Below, in pieces: positions 33,163 to 42,400 of a stretch of DNA of 64,000 bases. The translations under genes were made by a program, and so were the position numbers. The DNA is taken from the NCBI GenBank assembly GCA_016708345.1, contig JADJFX010000009.1, positions 186,001 to 250,000 of the forward strand, read 5' to 3'. The DNA is from Candidatus Rhodoferax bjergmarkensis. Its GTDB lineage: Bacteria > Pseudomonadota > Gammaproteobacteria > Burkholderiales > Burkholderiaceae_C. The notes below the pieces were generated by a model that saw only the letters and a list, made by a program, of their open reading frames with translations, made no database searches and was not told the origin of the DNA. The first letter of the stretch is position 1. Each line of letters opens with the position of its first letter.

Positions 33163-33220
33163 AATAGGCCGTTTGCGCATGTAATACGTGCGCGAGAAGC
33201 TATTATTTTGATAGTGTATT
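33163..33220 (-). repeat. Dispersed ~60 bp repeat, copy 9 (overlaps the hemL stop)
   Basis: Minus-strand ACACTATCAAAATAATAGCT then TCTCGCGCACG, ATGCGCAAACGGCCTATTT. The last three codons and the stop of hemL (LSK, TAA) are part of it. Confidence 0.7.
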
Positions 33221-34514
33221 GAATACTTCCCGGGCCACGGCAATAGTTTGGGCAATGTCTTCATCGGTGTGCGCGGCGCTCACAAACCCGGCCTCGTACA
33301 ACGCAGGCGCGATGTACACACCACGATCCAGCAGTCCGTGGAACAGCTGGTTGAAGCGCTGGCTGTCGGTGGTCATGACTTTGGCGTAGTTTTGCGGAAG
33401 TTCGTCAAACAGGAAAAAACCGAACATGCCGCCTTCACTGTCGGCGCAAAAACCCAGACCCTGCTGGTGCGCGGCGTCAGTGAGGCCCCTGCAGCAATAA
33501 GCGCGTCTTGCGGGACAAATCTTCGAAAAAACCGGGCTTTTGAATCTCGCGCAAGGTGGCCAGACCGCAGGCGGTCGCCACCGGGTTGCCCGACAAAGTG
33601 CCCGCTTGGTAGACCGAGCCCACAGGCGCCAGGTGTTCCATCAAGGCGCGCTTGGCACCAAAGGCGGCCAGCGGCATGCCGCCGCCAATGACCTTGCCCA
33701 TGACGGTGATGTCGGGCTCAAAACCGGGCAGGGCGCGGGCGTAGACGCTTTGCGCGCCGCCCAGTGCCACCCGGAAACCGTTCATGACTTCGTCAAACAC
33801 CAGCAGCGCGCCGTGTTCGCTGCACAGCTCGCGGCAGCGTTTCATGAAGGGCACCGAGGCCCGCACGAAATTCATGTTGCCGGCAATCGGCTCGATCATC
33901 AGGCAGGCGATGTCCTTGCCGTGCAGGGCAAAGGCTTCTTCCAGCTGACCGATGTGGTTGTATTCGAGCACCAAGGTGTGCTGCACCACCTCAGGGGGCA
34001 CCCCGGCGCTGGTGGGGTTGCCAAAGGTGGCAAGACCCGAGCCGGCCTTGACCAAGAGCGCATCGGCATGGCCGTGGTAACAGCCTTCAAACTTGATGAG
34101 CTTGCTGCGTCCGGTGGCACCGCGTGCCAAGCGGATCGCGCTCATGGCGGCTTCTGTGCCGGAGCTGACCAGCCGCACCATCTCCATGGAGGGCACTAGG
34201 CGCAGGATTTCTTCGGCCAGCTCCACCTCGCGTTCGGTCGGTGCACCGAAGGAAAAACCCTCCAGCACTGCGTCCTGCACCGCCTTGACGACAGCAGGGT
34301 GGCCGTGGCCCAGAATCATCGGGCCCCAAGAGCCGATGTAGTCGATGTAACGCTGGTCATTGGCGTCCCAAAAGTGCGCGCCTTGCGCACGTTTGACAAA
34401 GCGGGGCGTGCCACCGACGGCCTTAAAGGCGCGCACCGGGGAGTTGACGCCGCCGGGGATGACCAGCTTGGCGCGATCGAACAGGGTTTGGTTGAGGTCA
34501 GTGTTTGGTGTCAT
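33203..34514 (-). pseudogene. hemL: Glutamate-1-semialdehyde 2,1-aminomutase, one frameshift
   Basis: The first 340 codons are intact: [75 protein letters not shown] and the PLP lysine in [16 protein letters not shown]. Near 33485 a GGGG run shifts the frame (LLLQGPH, stop); with one G fewer it continues as [20 protein letters not shown] and on to VAREVFNTLSK at 33203. HemL makes 5-aminolevulinate in the C5 tetrapyrrole pathway and is normally indispensable in betaproteobacteria, so a homopolymer sequencing error is the likeliest explanation. The start overlaps the thiD 3' end by 17 bp. Confidence 0.9.
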
Positions 34515-35439
34515 TGGCAGGGATTTCCAGTGAGGGAATGGGAGACGAGTCGGTTAATTCTGTGGGCAAGGCCGGGGTGGCATCGAGGTTTGCCTCAGCG
34601 GGTGATTGCGCCCAAAAAAGACGATCGGGCACCACATGGCCCATGCCGGGGCGAAAGCCGCCGTCAAGGCAGCGGTCCAAGTAACTCAGGGCTTCGGTGA
34701 AGGCTTCTTGCAAATCGCAGCCACTGGCAATCAAGGCGGCGAGGGTACCCGACAGTGTGTCGCCGGCACCTGAAAAAACAGCCTCGAAGTGTTCGAACCG
34801 TTGGTTGGCCAGCACAGCGTTCGGTGATGCCAGCACGTTGTCAATAAATTGGTCTGGCAGCGGGATTCCGGTGACCAAGGTGTAGGGTGTTCCCAACTCA
34901 TGCGCTGCGCGGGCGAGGTCTTTGGCACCGGGACTGCGGTCTGTGCCCCAGTCGGGAAGAAGCCAGCGCCACAAGGTACTGTGGTTTCCCACCAACACCG
35001 TTGTTTGCGGCAGTATCAATTCTTTGAAGGCATCTAGGTACAAATCAATCTCGACTTCATCCCACCAAGACAGGTCCGGCATGTAGGCAACGAGCGGAAT
35101 TTCTGCGTAGTCGGATGCAAGTGAGGCCACTGCGCTGAGGTTTTCCGCAGAGCCGACAAAACCGACCTTGAATACCTGTACCGGAACGTCTTCCAGCGCC
35201 GCCCGCGCCTGCTCTGTTACCGCGTCCTCGCCCAGTGAAAAGTGGTCAAAAATCTCTGCCGTGTCACGTGCATAAGCGCCGGTAACAACAGGCAACGGAT
35301 GCGCCCCCACCGACGCAATGGCCGTGACGTCAGCCGCCAATCCGCCGGCCCCGCTGGGGTCGTTGGCGTTAAACACCATGACACATGCTTGATGCTGCGT
35401 TTGCTCGTCGGGTATTAGGGAAACCGTGGGGGGTGGCAT
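34498..35439 (-). CDS. thiD: Hydroxymethylpyrimidine/phosphomethylpyrimidine kinase (ThiD-like)
   Basis: 313 residues from ATG 35439. [20 protein letters not shown] and [18 protein letters not shown] (ribokinase-family GAGD loop with catalytic Asp) identify a ThiD-type kinase, which phosphorylates HMP and HMP-P for thiamine biosynthesis. The N-terminal ~15 and C-terminal ~35 residues are extensions. The middle ([20 protein letters not shown]) is more divergent than classical ThiD, so the exact substrate is uncertain. It overlaps hemL by 17 bp, a conserved coupling in Comamonadaceae, and is divergent from rubredoxin. Confidence 0.82.
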   Translation of the reverse strand: MPPPTVSLIPDEQTQHQACVMVFNANDPSGAGGLAADVTAIASVGAHPLPVVTGAYARDTAEIFDHFSLGEDAVTEQARAALEDVPVQVFKVGFVGSAENLSAVASLASDYAEIPLVAYMPDLSWWDEVEIDLYLDAFKELILPQTTVLVGNHSTLWRWLLPDWGTDRSPGAKDLARAAHELGTPYTLVTGIPLPDQFIDNVLASPNAVLANQRFEHFEAVFSGAGDTLSGTLAALIASGCDLQEAFTEALSYLDRCLDGGFRPGMGHVVPDRLFWAQSPAEANLDATPALPTELTDSSPIPSLEIPANDTKH

Positions 35440-35552
35440 GAGCTGGCGAGTGTTTATCTTCAGGCAGAATAAGACGAATGTGGCGTACGCGCTTAAATTT
35501 CGGGCGCATCCTCTATTCAGTGATTGCATTCTATGTGAAGGCCCTTTAAGCT

Positions 35553-35726
35553 GTGACCGAAACCAAAACTTGGATGTGTTTGATTTGTGGCTGGATTTAC
35601 GACGAAGCTGTCGGAGACCCGGGGCATGGCATAGCGCCAGGAACAGCATGGTCTGCCGTTCCCCTCAATTGGACCTGTCCTGAGTGTGATGGCCGCAAGG
35701 AAGACTTCGAAATGGTGCAAATTTGA
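35553..35726 (+). CDS. Rubredoxin
   Basis: 57 residues from a GTG start. The two metal-binding knuckles are MCLICGWIYDEAVGDPG and WTCPECDGRKEDFEMVQI, giving the CxxCG and CPxC four-cysteine Fe site. It is a small one-electron carrier. A rubredoxin immediately before pilG is a recurrent arrangement in betaproteobacteria. It is shorter than usual ORF cut-offs. GAAGG lies 12 bases upstream of the GTG. Confidence 0.93.
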   Translation: MTETKTWMCLICGWIYDEAVGDPGHGIAPGTAWSAVPLNWTCPECDGRKEDFEMVQI

Positions 35727-35790
35727 GTTTTTTCAATTCTGAGATGTGCATCATCGTTTTTATTAAATGTCAGTTCGGGAGCAGTTTCTT

Positions 35791-36189
35791 GTGAATACCA
35801 CTGGATCGACTTTCAAAGTATTGGTGATTGACGACAGCAACACCATTCGGCGTAGCGCTGAGATTTTTCTCAAGCAGGGCGGACATGAGGTCGTCCTTGC
35901 TGAGGACGGATTCGATGCATTGGCCAAGGTCAATGACTACCAACCTCATCTCATTTTTTGTGACATCCTGATGCCTCGTCTTGACGGCTACCAGACTTGC
36001 GCAATCATCAAACGAAACCCCAAGTTTTCTGGTGTACCGATTGTGATGTTGTCGTCCAAGGATGGCGTCTTTGACAAGGCGCGCGGTCGCATGGTGGGTG
36101 CTCAGGATTACCTGACAAAACCATTTACAAAAGACCAGTTATTGCAGGCTGTTCAGCAGTTTGGCTCATTGATACAAGGAGTAGATTGA
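35791..36189 (+). CDS. pilG: Type IV pilus twitching-motility response regulator PilG
   Basis: 132 residues from GTG 35791, which has GGGAG nine bases upstream; ATG 35767 would add eight residues without a ribosome site. It is a single receiver domain: FKVLVIDDSNTIRRSAEIFL (acidic pocket), IFCDILMPRLDGYQTC (phospho-Asp), VMLSSKDG and YLTKPFTKDQ (Lys). PilG is the CheY-like output of the Chp system acting on pilus extension. It overlaps pilH by 4 bp. Confidence 0.93.
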   Translation: MNTTGSTFKVLVIDDSNTIRRSAEIFLKQGGHEVVLAEDGFDALAKVNDYQPHLIFCDILMPRLDGYQTCAIIKRNPKFSGVPIVMLSSKDGVFDKARGRMVGAQDYLTKPFTKDQLLQAVQQFGSLIQGVD

Positions 36190-36554
36190 TGACGATTCAA
36201 AAGGTACTGATCGTGGACGACTCAAAAACTGAGTTGATGTTCATGACGGATTTATTGCAAAGAAACGGAATGTCGGTTCGTACCGCTGAGGGTGCTGATG
36301 AGGCATTTAAGCGCCTTTCTGAAGAGAAACCGGACTTGATTCTCATGGATGTGGTCATGCCCGGCCAAAACGGTTTTCAGCTCACACGGGCCATCAACCG
36401 CACACCTGAATATTCAGACATTCCAATCATCATGTGTACCAGCAAAAATCTGGAAACAGACAGGGTGTGGGGCATGCGCCAAGGTGCGCGTGACTACATC
36501 ACCAAACCGGTCGATGCGGCCGAGTTGTTTGTCAAAATTAAAGCGCTGGGTTGA
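36186..36554 (+). CDS. pilH: Twitching-motility response regulator PilH
   Basis: 122 residues, a second stand-alone receiver: QKVLIVDDSKTELMFMTDLL, LILMDVVMPGQNGFQLTRAI, IIMCTSKNLETDRVWGMRQG and YITKPVDAAEL. The order pilG-pilH-pilI-pilJ is the classical pil/chp arrangement. PilH is thought to influence pilus retraction or act as a phosphate sink. Its start overlaps the pilG stop by 4 bp. Confidence 0.93.
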   Translation: MMTIQKVLIVDDSKTELMFMTDLLQRNGMSVRTAEGADEAFKRLSEEKPDLILMDVVMPGQNGFQLTRAINRTPEYSDIPIIMCTSKNLETDRVWGMRQGARDYITKPVDAAELFVKIKALG

Positions 36555-36568
36555 ACCCCTAAAATCGC

Positions 36569-37099
36569 ATGGCAAATCGCGAAGCTCTCCGAGAACTCCA
36601 GACCCGTCTTGCCAATCGACTGAAAGCTGCTCGCACAGAGGGCGTTTCAGTTTCATGGCTTGCCGTGCGGGCGGGTGAGGGAAATTACCTCTTTCCGCTG
36701 GCCTTGTCTGGTGAAATATTTCCTCTGACCAGTTTGCAGGTTGTTCCTTATTCCCGTCAATGGTTTATGGGTGTGATCAATCTGCGTGGTGGTCTGTATG
36801 GTGTGGTTGACTTGGCTCGTTTCATGGCAATTGGCACTGCACCCGTCAGAACAGAGCAGTCACTTGCCGAGTCAAGCGTGATCACCTTTAATTCAGCGCT
36901 GGAACTCAATTGCGCTGTGATGGTGGATGGTTTGGCTGGTCTGCGTAAACGCGAAGCGTTCTCCGAAGCGGTGGCACCGCCAGCCGGTTCACCGGTTTAT
37001 TTCGGCAATAAGTTCACCGATCTCAGTGGTGTGCAATGGCAGGAAATAAACCTGCGAACATTGTCTCAATTCCCAGAATTTCTCAGCATTAGCGCTTAA
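36569..37099 (+). CDS. pilI: CheW-like adaptor PilI
   Basis: 176 residues forming a CheW domain: YLFPLALSGEIFPLTSLQVV, WFMGVINLRGGLYGVVDLAR and a C-terminal FTDLSGVQWQEINLRTLSQF. It couples the receptor PilJ to the kinase ChpA/PilL. It lies between pilH and pilJ with short spacers, co-transcribed. Confidence 0.92.
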   Translation: MANREALRELQTRLANRLKAARTEGVSVSWLAVRAGEGNYLFPLALSGEIFPLTSLQVVPYSRQWFMGVINLRGGLYGVVDLARFMAIGTAPVRTEQSLAESSVITFNSALELNCAVMVDGLAGLRKREAFSEAVAPPAGSPVYFGNKFTDLSGVQWQEINLRTLSQFPEFLSISA

Positions 37100-37120
37100 G
37101 TTTCTAACGAAGGTTTCACT

Positions 37121-39403
37121 ATGTCCGTCGTCAATCAACTGAAAAAATTGTTTGCCAAAAAACCGCCAGAATCAGAATTGGATTCGGGTTTAAGCTTGGG
37201 CATGCCGGATGCTACGTTGGATCCGATCGTGGACGAGCATGGGCATGAAATGGGCGATTACGAGGCTTCACCAGCGTCGGTAATTCCGGCTAAAGCCAGT
37301 GAAGAATTCCGCGACGAGTTTGCTGAAGGGTCGGCTGACCTCATAACACTGCCGATACTGGGCAAACGAACCGTGGCAAAGCATCAGCGCTTGTTGCAAA
37401 TTTCACTGGGTTCTGCCTTGGTGCTGCTTGGCATTGTGACTTACGTCGCGCTCAGCCAGTCTGAGAGGGTTGCCAAGCAACTGGGCGCTACCGGTCAGTC
37501 ACTGATGCAGTCACAGCGTCTGGCGAAATCTGTTTCGCAAGCACTTGTAGGCAATGCGCAAGCGTTCCCAGACGTTGCAGACAGCTCAGATGTGTTGGCA
37601 AAATCTGTGCGAGGTCTGAGTTCTGGTGACGAGCAAATGAATATAAGTGCCTTGGGAAATAATTACCAAGTAGAGTTGGAAAAGATCAAGCCGTTGATGG
37701 AGCGCGCAGAGAAGAATGCCGCTACGGTGATGTTGCAGCGTCAAATTTTGACGCAGGTCGGCACTGCCTTGCGCTTGATCAACCGACAGTCGTCAGATCT
37801 TCTCGAAATCGCTGAAGCAATCGCCGCCCTGAAACTGCAGCAAAATGCATCGCCTAACGATATTTCCGCTGCCGGACAGTTGGTGATGTTGACACAGCGT
37901 ATCGGCAAGTCGTCCAACGAATTCCTGACCGTTGAGGGGGTGAGCCCTGAGGCGGTTTTCTTACTCGGTAAAGACTTGAATACCTTTAAGGATATTGCGC
38001 AAGGCCTGCTCAAGGGAAGTCAGGAGTTGCGTCTGTCCGCCACACGGGATCGTGAGACAAAGGAGCAGCTTGACGATTTGATTGCCCTTTTTGAAGAAAC
38101 ACGTGAGCAGGCAGGTGCAATTTTGGGAAATCTGCAGGGATTGGTAGCGGCACGTGAGGCACAGACTTCTATCGTTTCAGACAGCGAGCCACTTCGCCGA
38201 ACCCTAGAAGAGTTGCAAGACAAGTTGTCATCCAATGCGGGCTTGGGTGCCGGTGCGCTCTTGGCCTTGATAGCTGCTGCGGGACTTGCAGGTATTTCAG
38301 CATTGGGCTTGTCACGGGTGCAATTGCTGGACAGCCGTCAGCGGCAAGTGGCTGCCGAGGTTCAGCGTCTGGATGCTGAACGGCAGGAGCAAGAAGCCAA
38401 ACGTGTGAACGATGCCAACCAAGCCGCCATTTTGCGTTTGATGAATGAGCTGCAAATGGTTGCGGAGGGGGATTTAACTCAAGAGGCTACCGTGACAGAA
38501 GACATTACAGGTGCGATCGCCGATTCTGTGAACTACACGGTGGAAGAGTTGCGCTCTCTTGTGGGCAACGTGCAAAACACGGTTACTCGTGTGGCTCAGA
38601 CGACTGCTGATGTGGACACCACATCTACGGAACTGCTAGCGGCTTCCAACGAGCAACTGCATGAAATTCGTGAAACTGGCCGATCCGTTGTGGAAATGGC
38701 TTCGCGAATCAATGAAGTTTCAATTCAGGCGCAGGAATCGGCTTCGGTGGCCAGACAATCGCTGCAAGCGGCCGAAGAGGGTTTACAGGCGGTGCAAAAC
38801 GCCATCGGCGGTATGAACTCGATTCGCGATCAGATTCAGGAAACGTCGAAGCGGATCAAGCGACTTGGTGAATCGTCACAAGAAATTGGTGAAATTACCG
38901 AGCTGATTTCTGACATTACAGAACAAACCAATGTGCTGGCCCTCAATGCTGCTATTCAGGCCGCGTCAGCAGGTGAAGCCGGTCGAGGCTTCTCAGTGGT
39001 TGCGGAAGAGGTGCAACGACTGGCTGAGCGCTCTGCGGATGCAACCAAACAAATTGCAGCTCTGGTGAAGGCGATTCAGACCGACACACACGATGCTATT
39101 GGTGCGATGGAACGTTCCACGCAGGGTGTGGTTGAAGGGGCAAAATTGTCTGATAACGCAGGTACCGCCTTGACTGAAATTGACCAAGTGTCACGCCGAT
39201 TGGCTGAACTGATTGAGCAAATTTCAAATTCAACCTCTCGCGAAGCGAATCTTGCCAATGTGGTGGCGGGAAATATTCAGCACATTTTTGCGGTGACAGA
39301 GCAAACTGGCGAGGGCACGCGCTCTACTGCAGCACAGGTTCGTGAACTTTCAAAAATGGCTGAAGAGTTGCGTCAGTCTGTGTCTCGGTTCAAGATTGCC
39401 TGA
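37121..39403 (+). CDS. pilJ: Methyl-accepting chemotaxis protein PilJ
   Basis: 760 residues. The N-terminal cytoplasmic stretch (~1-88) precedes TM1 (~91-111, LLQISLGSALVLLGIVTYVA), a periplasmic region with paired PilJ-type helical modules (QSQRLAKSVSQALVGNAQAF; VMLTQRIGKSSNEFLTVEG), TM2 (~375-398, LLALIAAAGLAGISALGLSR), HAMP, and a signalling coiled coil whose hairpin tip is ITEQTNVLALNAAIQAASAG. It is the receptor of the Pil/Chp pathway, reported to sense pilus-surface contact. There is no C-terminal CheR-tethering pentapeptide. Confidence 0.94.
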   Translation: MSVVNQLKKLFAKKPPESELDSGLSLGMPDATLDPIVDEHGHEMGDYEASPASVIPAKASEEFRDEFAEGSADLITLPILGKRTVAKHQRLLQISLGSALVLLGIVTYVALSQSERVAKQLGATGQSLMQSQRLAKSVSQALVGNAQAFPDVADSSDVLAKSVRGLSSGDEQMNISALGNNYQVELEKIKPLMERAEKNAATVMLQRQILTQVGTALRLINRQSSDLLEIAEAIAALKLQQNASPNDISAAGQLVMLTQRIGKSSNEFLTVEGVSPEAVFLLGKDLNTFKDIAQGLLKGSQELRLSATRDRETKEQLDDLIALFEETREQAGAILGNLQGLVAAREAQTSIVSDSEPLRRTLEELQDKLSSNAGLGAGALLALIAAAGLAGISALGLSRVQLLDSRQRQVAAEVQRLDAERQEQEAKRVNDANQAAILRLMNELQMVAEGDLTQEATVTEDITGAIADSVNYTVEELRSLVGNVQNTVTRVAQTTADVDTTSTELLAASNEQLHEIRETGRSVVEMASRINEVSIQAQESASVARQSLQAAEEGLQAVQNAIGGMNSIRDQIQETSKRIKRLGESSQEIGEITELISDITEQTNVLALNAAIQAASAGEAGRGFSVVAEEVQRLAERSADATKQIAALVKAIQTDTHDAIGAMERSTQGVVEGAKLSDNAGTALTEIDQVSRRLAELIEQISNSTSREANLANVVAGNIQHIFAVTEQTGEGTRSTAAQVRELSKMAEELRQSVSRFKIA

Positions 39404-39447
39404 CCCCCGACTGATCGAAAATTTTATCCCCAGGAGTGCACGACCCC

Positions 39448-42400
39448 ATGCAACCGACCTCTGCCCTGACTGGCGAAAATGAACACGCAAGCACCGACCT
39501 TGGACCTCTGGCTTGGGTTCTTGAAGAGTTGCGAAAATCACTGGATGGAGCTACCAAAGCTCTAAGGCGGTTCGTACGAGATGCCGAATTGGCTCGCGGT
39601 TCGGACTTGTCGGCACTGGATGCCAGCCAATTGCGCATCGCTAGGCAGCAACTTCATCAAGCCGTTGGAGCTCTGGAAATGGTCGGCATGGAAGCGCCGG
39701 CGAAGGTACTGCGCGCTATGGAGGCGCTCGCTCAAAGGTTTGTTCAACGCCCCGAGCTGTGTAGTGACGATGCGGCAAACAAGGTTGAGCGTGCCAGTTT
39801 TGCTCTTACGGAGTATCTGGAAGGTGTTCTCAAAGGTAAAGCAGCCTCAGCAGTCGCCCTGTTTCCTCAGTACCGCGATGTCCTAGAGTTGGCTGGAACA
39901 GATCGAGTGCATCCCGCCGATCTGTGGACTTCAGAGTGGCGCTGGATTGATGTTGCTCTTGCTCAGCAAGCACCTGCACTCGCCTATGACCCGTCGACTC
40001 AGGCACGCTTGGATGTGAGTGCTCTGAAGGTTATCAAAACTGGCGATGTTCCAGCTGCAAAACTCTTGCGTAACCTCAGTCTGGGTTTTGCATCGGCGCA
40101 AAAACCATTGGAGCCGAGAGTTTTTTGGAAGATGTGCGCCGCATATTTTGAAGCCGTTGCACTAGGGCTTTGTCCCTTGGATGTTTATGGAAAGCGTGCT
40201 GCATCCCGCATCTTGCTTCAGTGCAGAACACTCGCTCGTGGCGAGCCAAATGTTTCCGACCGACTGGCGCAAGATTTGCTGTTCTTTTGCGCCCAAGCCA
40301 TACCCAAAAGCGAGTCTCAGGCCCCTGTGCTTTGCGCAGTTCGTGCGGCCTATGGTTTGACTCAAACCAAACCGTTTGATTATGAAACTCCGCAGTTTGG
40401 TCGTTTCGATCCTGCTCTGCTGGTTCAAGCGCGTAAACGCATTGCTGCTGCGACCGAGACATGGTCAGCACTGGCCGGGGGAGATACCAACCGGTTAAAG
40501 GTCGCAACTGATCAATTCAGCTTGGTGGCAGACTCGGTCCTTAAATTACATCCTGAGAGTGGTGATCTGGCACGTGCCCTTTCAAAGTCAATTGAAGTGA
40601 CAGCGCGTTCCGGTGAGGCACCTACTCCAGCCCTTGCCATGGAAGTGGCGACGGCCGTGCTGTACCTTGAAGCGGCCTATGAAGATATGGACCCGACCGA
40701 AGTGAACATGGCGGAGCGAAGCGCCAGTCTCGCCAAGCGACTGGACCATGTCAATGCAGGCGGTCAGCCGGAGGCCTTAGAAGGGTGGATGGAAGATCTG
40801 TACCGCCGGGTCAGTGACCGTCATACCATGGGAAGCGTGGTCGACGAACTTCGAGCCACCCTTGGCGGGGTTGAAAAATCCCTCGATGCGTTTTTTCGCA
40901 ATCCAACTGACAAACTTCCGCTGCATGAAGTTCCAAGTCAACTGGCGCAGATGCGTGGTGTGTTTTCTGTTTTGGGTCTCGATCAGGCTGCATTGGCAGC
41001 TCTGCGCATGCGTGGCAGTGTCGAGAAGTTTCTGGTTGACGACATCAATGCAGAGGCAGCGCGCAAGGGAATATTTGAAAAATTGGGCAACAGTCTGGGA
41101 GCCCTTGGCTTTTTGATTGACATGCTGAGCTACCAGCGTACGCTGGCCAAGAAGCTTTTTGTATACGACGAAGATTTGGGAGAATTCAAACCCCTGATGG
41201 GGCGTGAAAAGCCGGCTGTGATTGAGCCGAAGAGTGAAGTAATTACGGTTGAATCTTTTGACTTTGAAATTCCCCTTGAAGAGCCTGCTGATTCAGTTAC
41301 AGAGAAGGTAACAGAGAAGGTCGGTGAAGAACCGCCAGCAAATGGCATCGAACTCGTTCCAGAAGCCTCTTCTGCCGAGAGTCTTTCAGTTGCAGAACCT
41401 GTTTCAACGACTCCGGTTTCCAGTGAACCAACTCGGCAACTTGAAGTGCCGATGGTGGTCCAAAGATCCGTCCCGGTTCAGCCAGTGTCGCCAGTTGATA
41501 CAGGCGACTCAATGGATGATGATGAGCGTGAGTTACAGGAGATTTTTCTGGAAGAAGCGCGTGAGGTTGTGCAAACCGGGTTGGGTGCGCTTGAGAGCTT
41601 GGGCACAGATGCCACTGATTTGGAGCAGCAGACCACTTTGCGCAGAGCCTTTCATACCCTCAAGGGAAGTTCACGCATGGTGGGCTTCAACGAGTTTGGA
41701 GAAGCGGCTTGGTCGATGGAGCAGTTGCTTAACGCCAGATTGGCGGAGCAGAAACCAGCTTCTATTGAATTGATCAATTTGTCGACACGGGCGATTAATG
41801 GATTCAGTCGGTGGATAGATGATATTGCCGCTGGAACTGATTCAGGTTGGAGTGCTCAGCCATTCCGCAATGCGGCTGATAGTTTGCGCTTGGATGACAA
41901 AGTTGTTGACTTCGTCTTGCCGGGGGAAGTAGTGCAGCAAACAGCCTCGCCAGACGAGCTTGGCCGTGATTTCAGTACAACGCAGGTGCTGATCCCGTCC
42001 GAAACAGAGTCGACTGCGTCTCTGCAGGAGTTGAATGCTCCTGATCTCGTGGACTTTGACCTGTCTGATATTACTGAGGTGCAGTCGCCATCGGTTGAGC
42101 AGGTTGGTGAAGTTAACGCCTCTGAGTCGTTACCTCCAATGGCCCAAGAGCCGCTGACCGAAGTGGTTGAAGCGACCGAGACAAAAGTTGAACTGTCGCA
42201 GACTGAGACTTCGGCAGAAACACCCAATGTCGTTGCAACTGACGTAGTTGATCTGGATTTGGAAGACCAAGTCAAAGTTATTGGTACTTTGCGAATTGGA
42301 ATTCCGCTTTATAACGTCTATTTGAATGAGGCTGATGAGTGGTCTCGCCGCTTGCTCACAGAACTTAATGAGTGGGCTTTGGAGTTGCCGCGTACATTGA

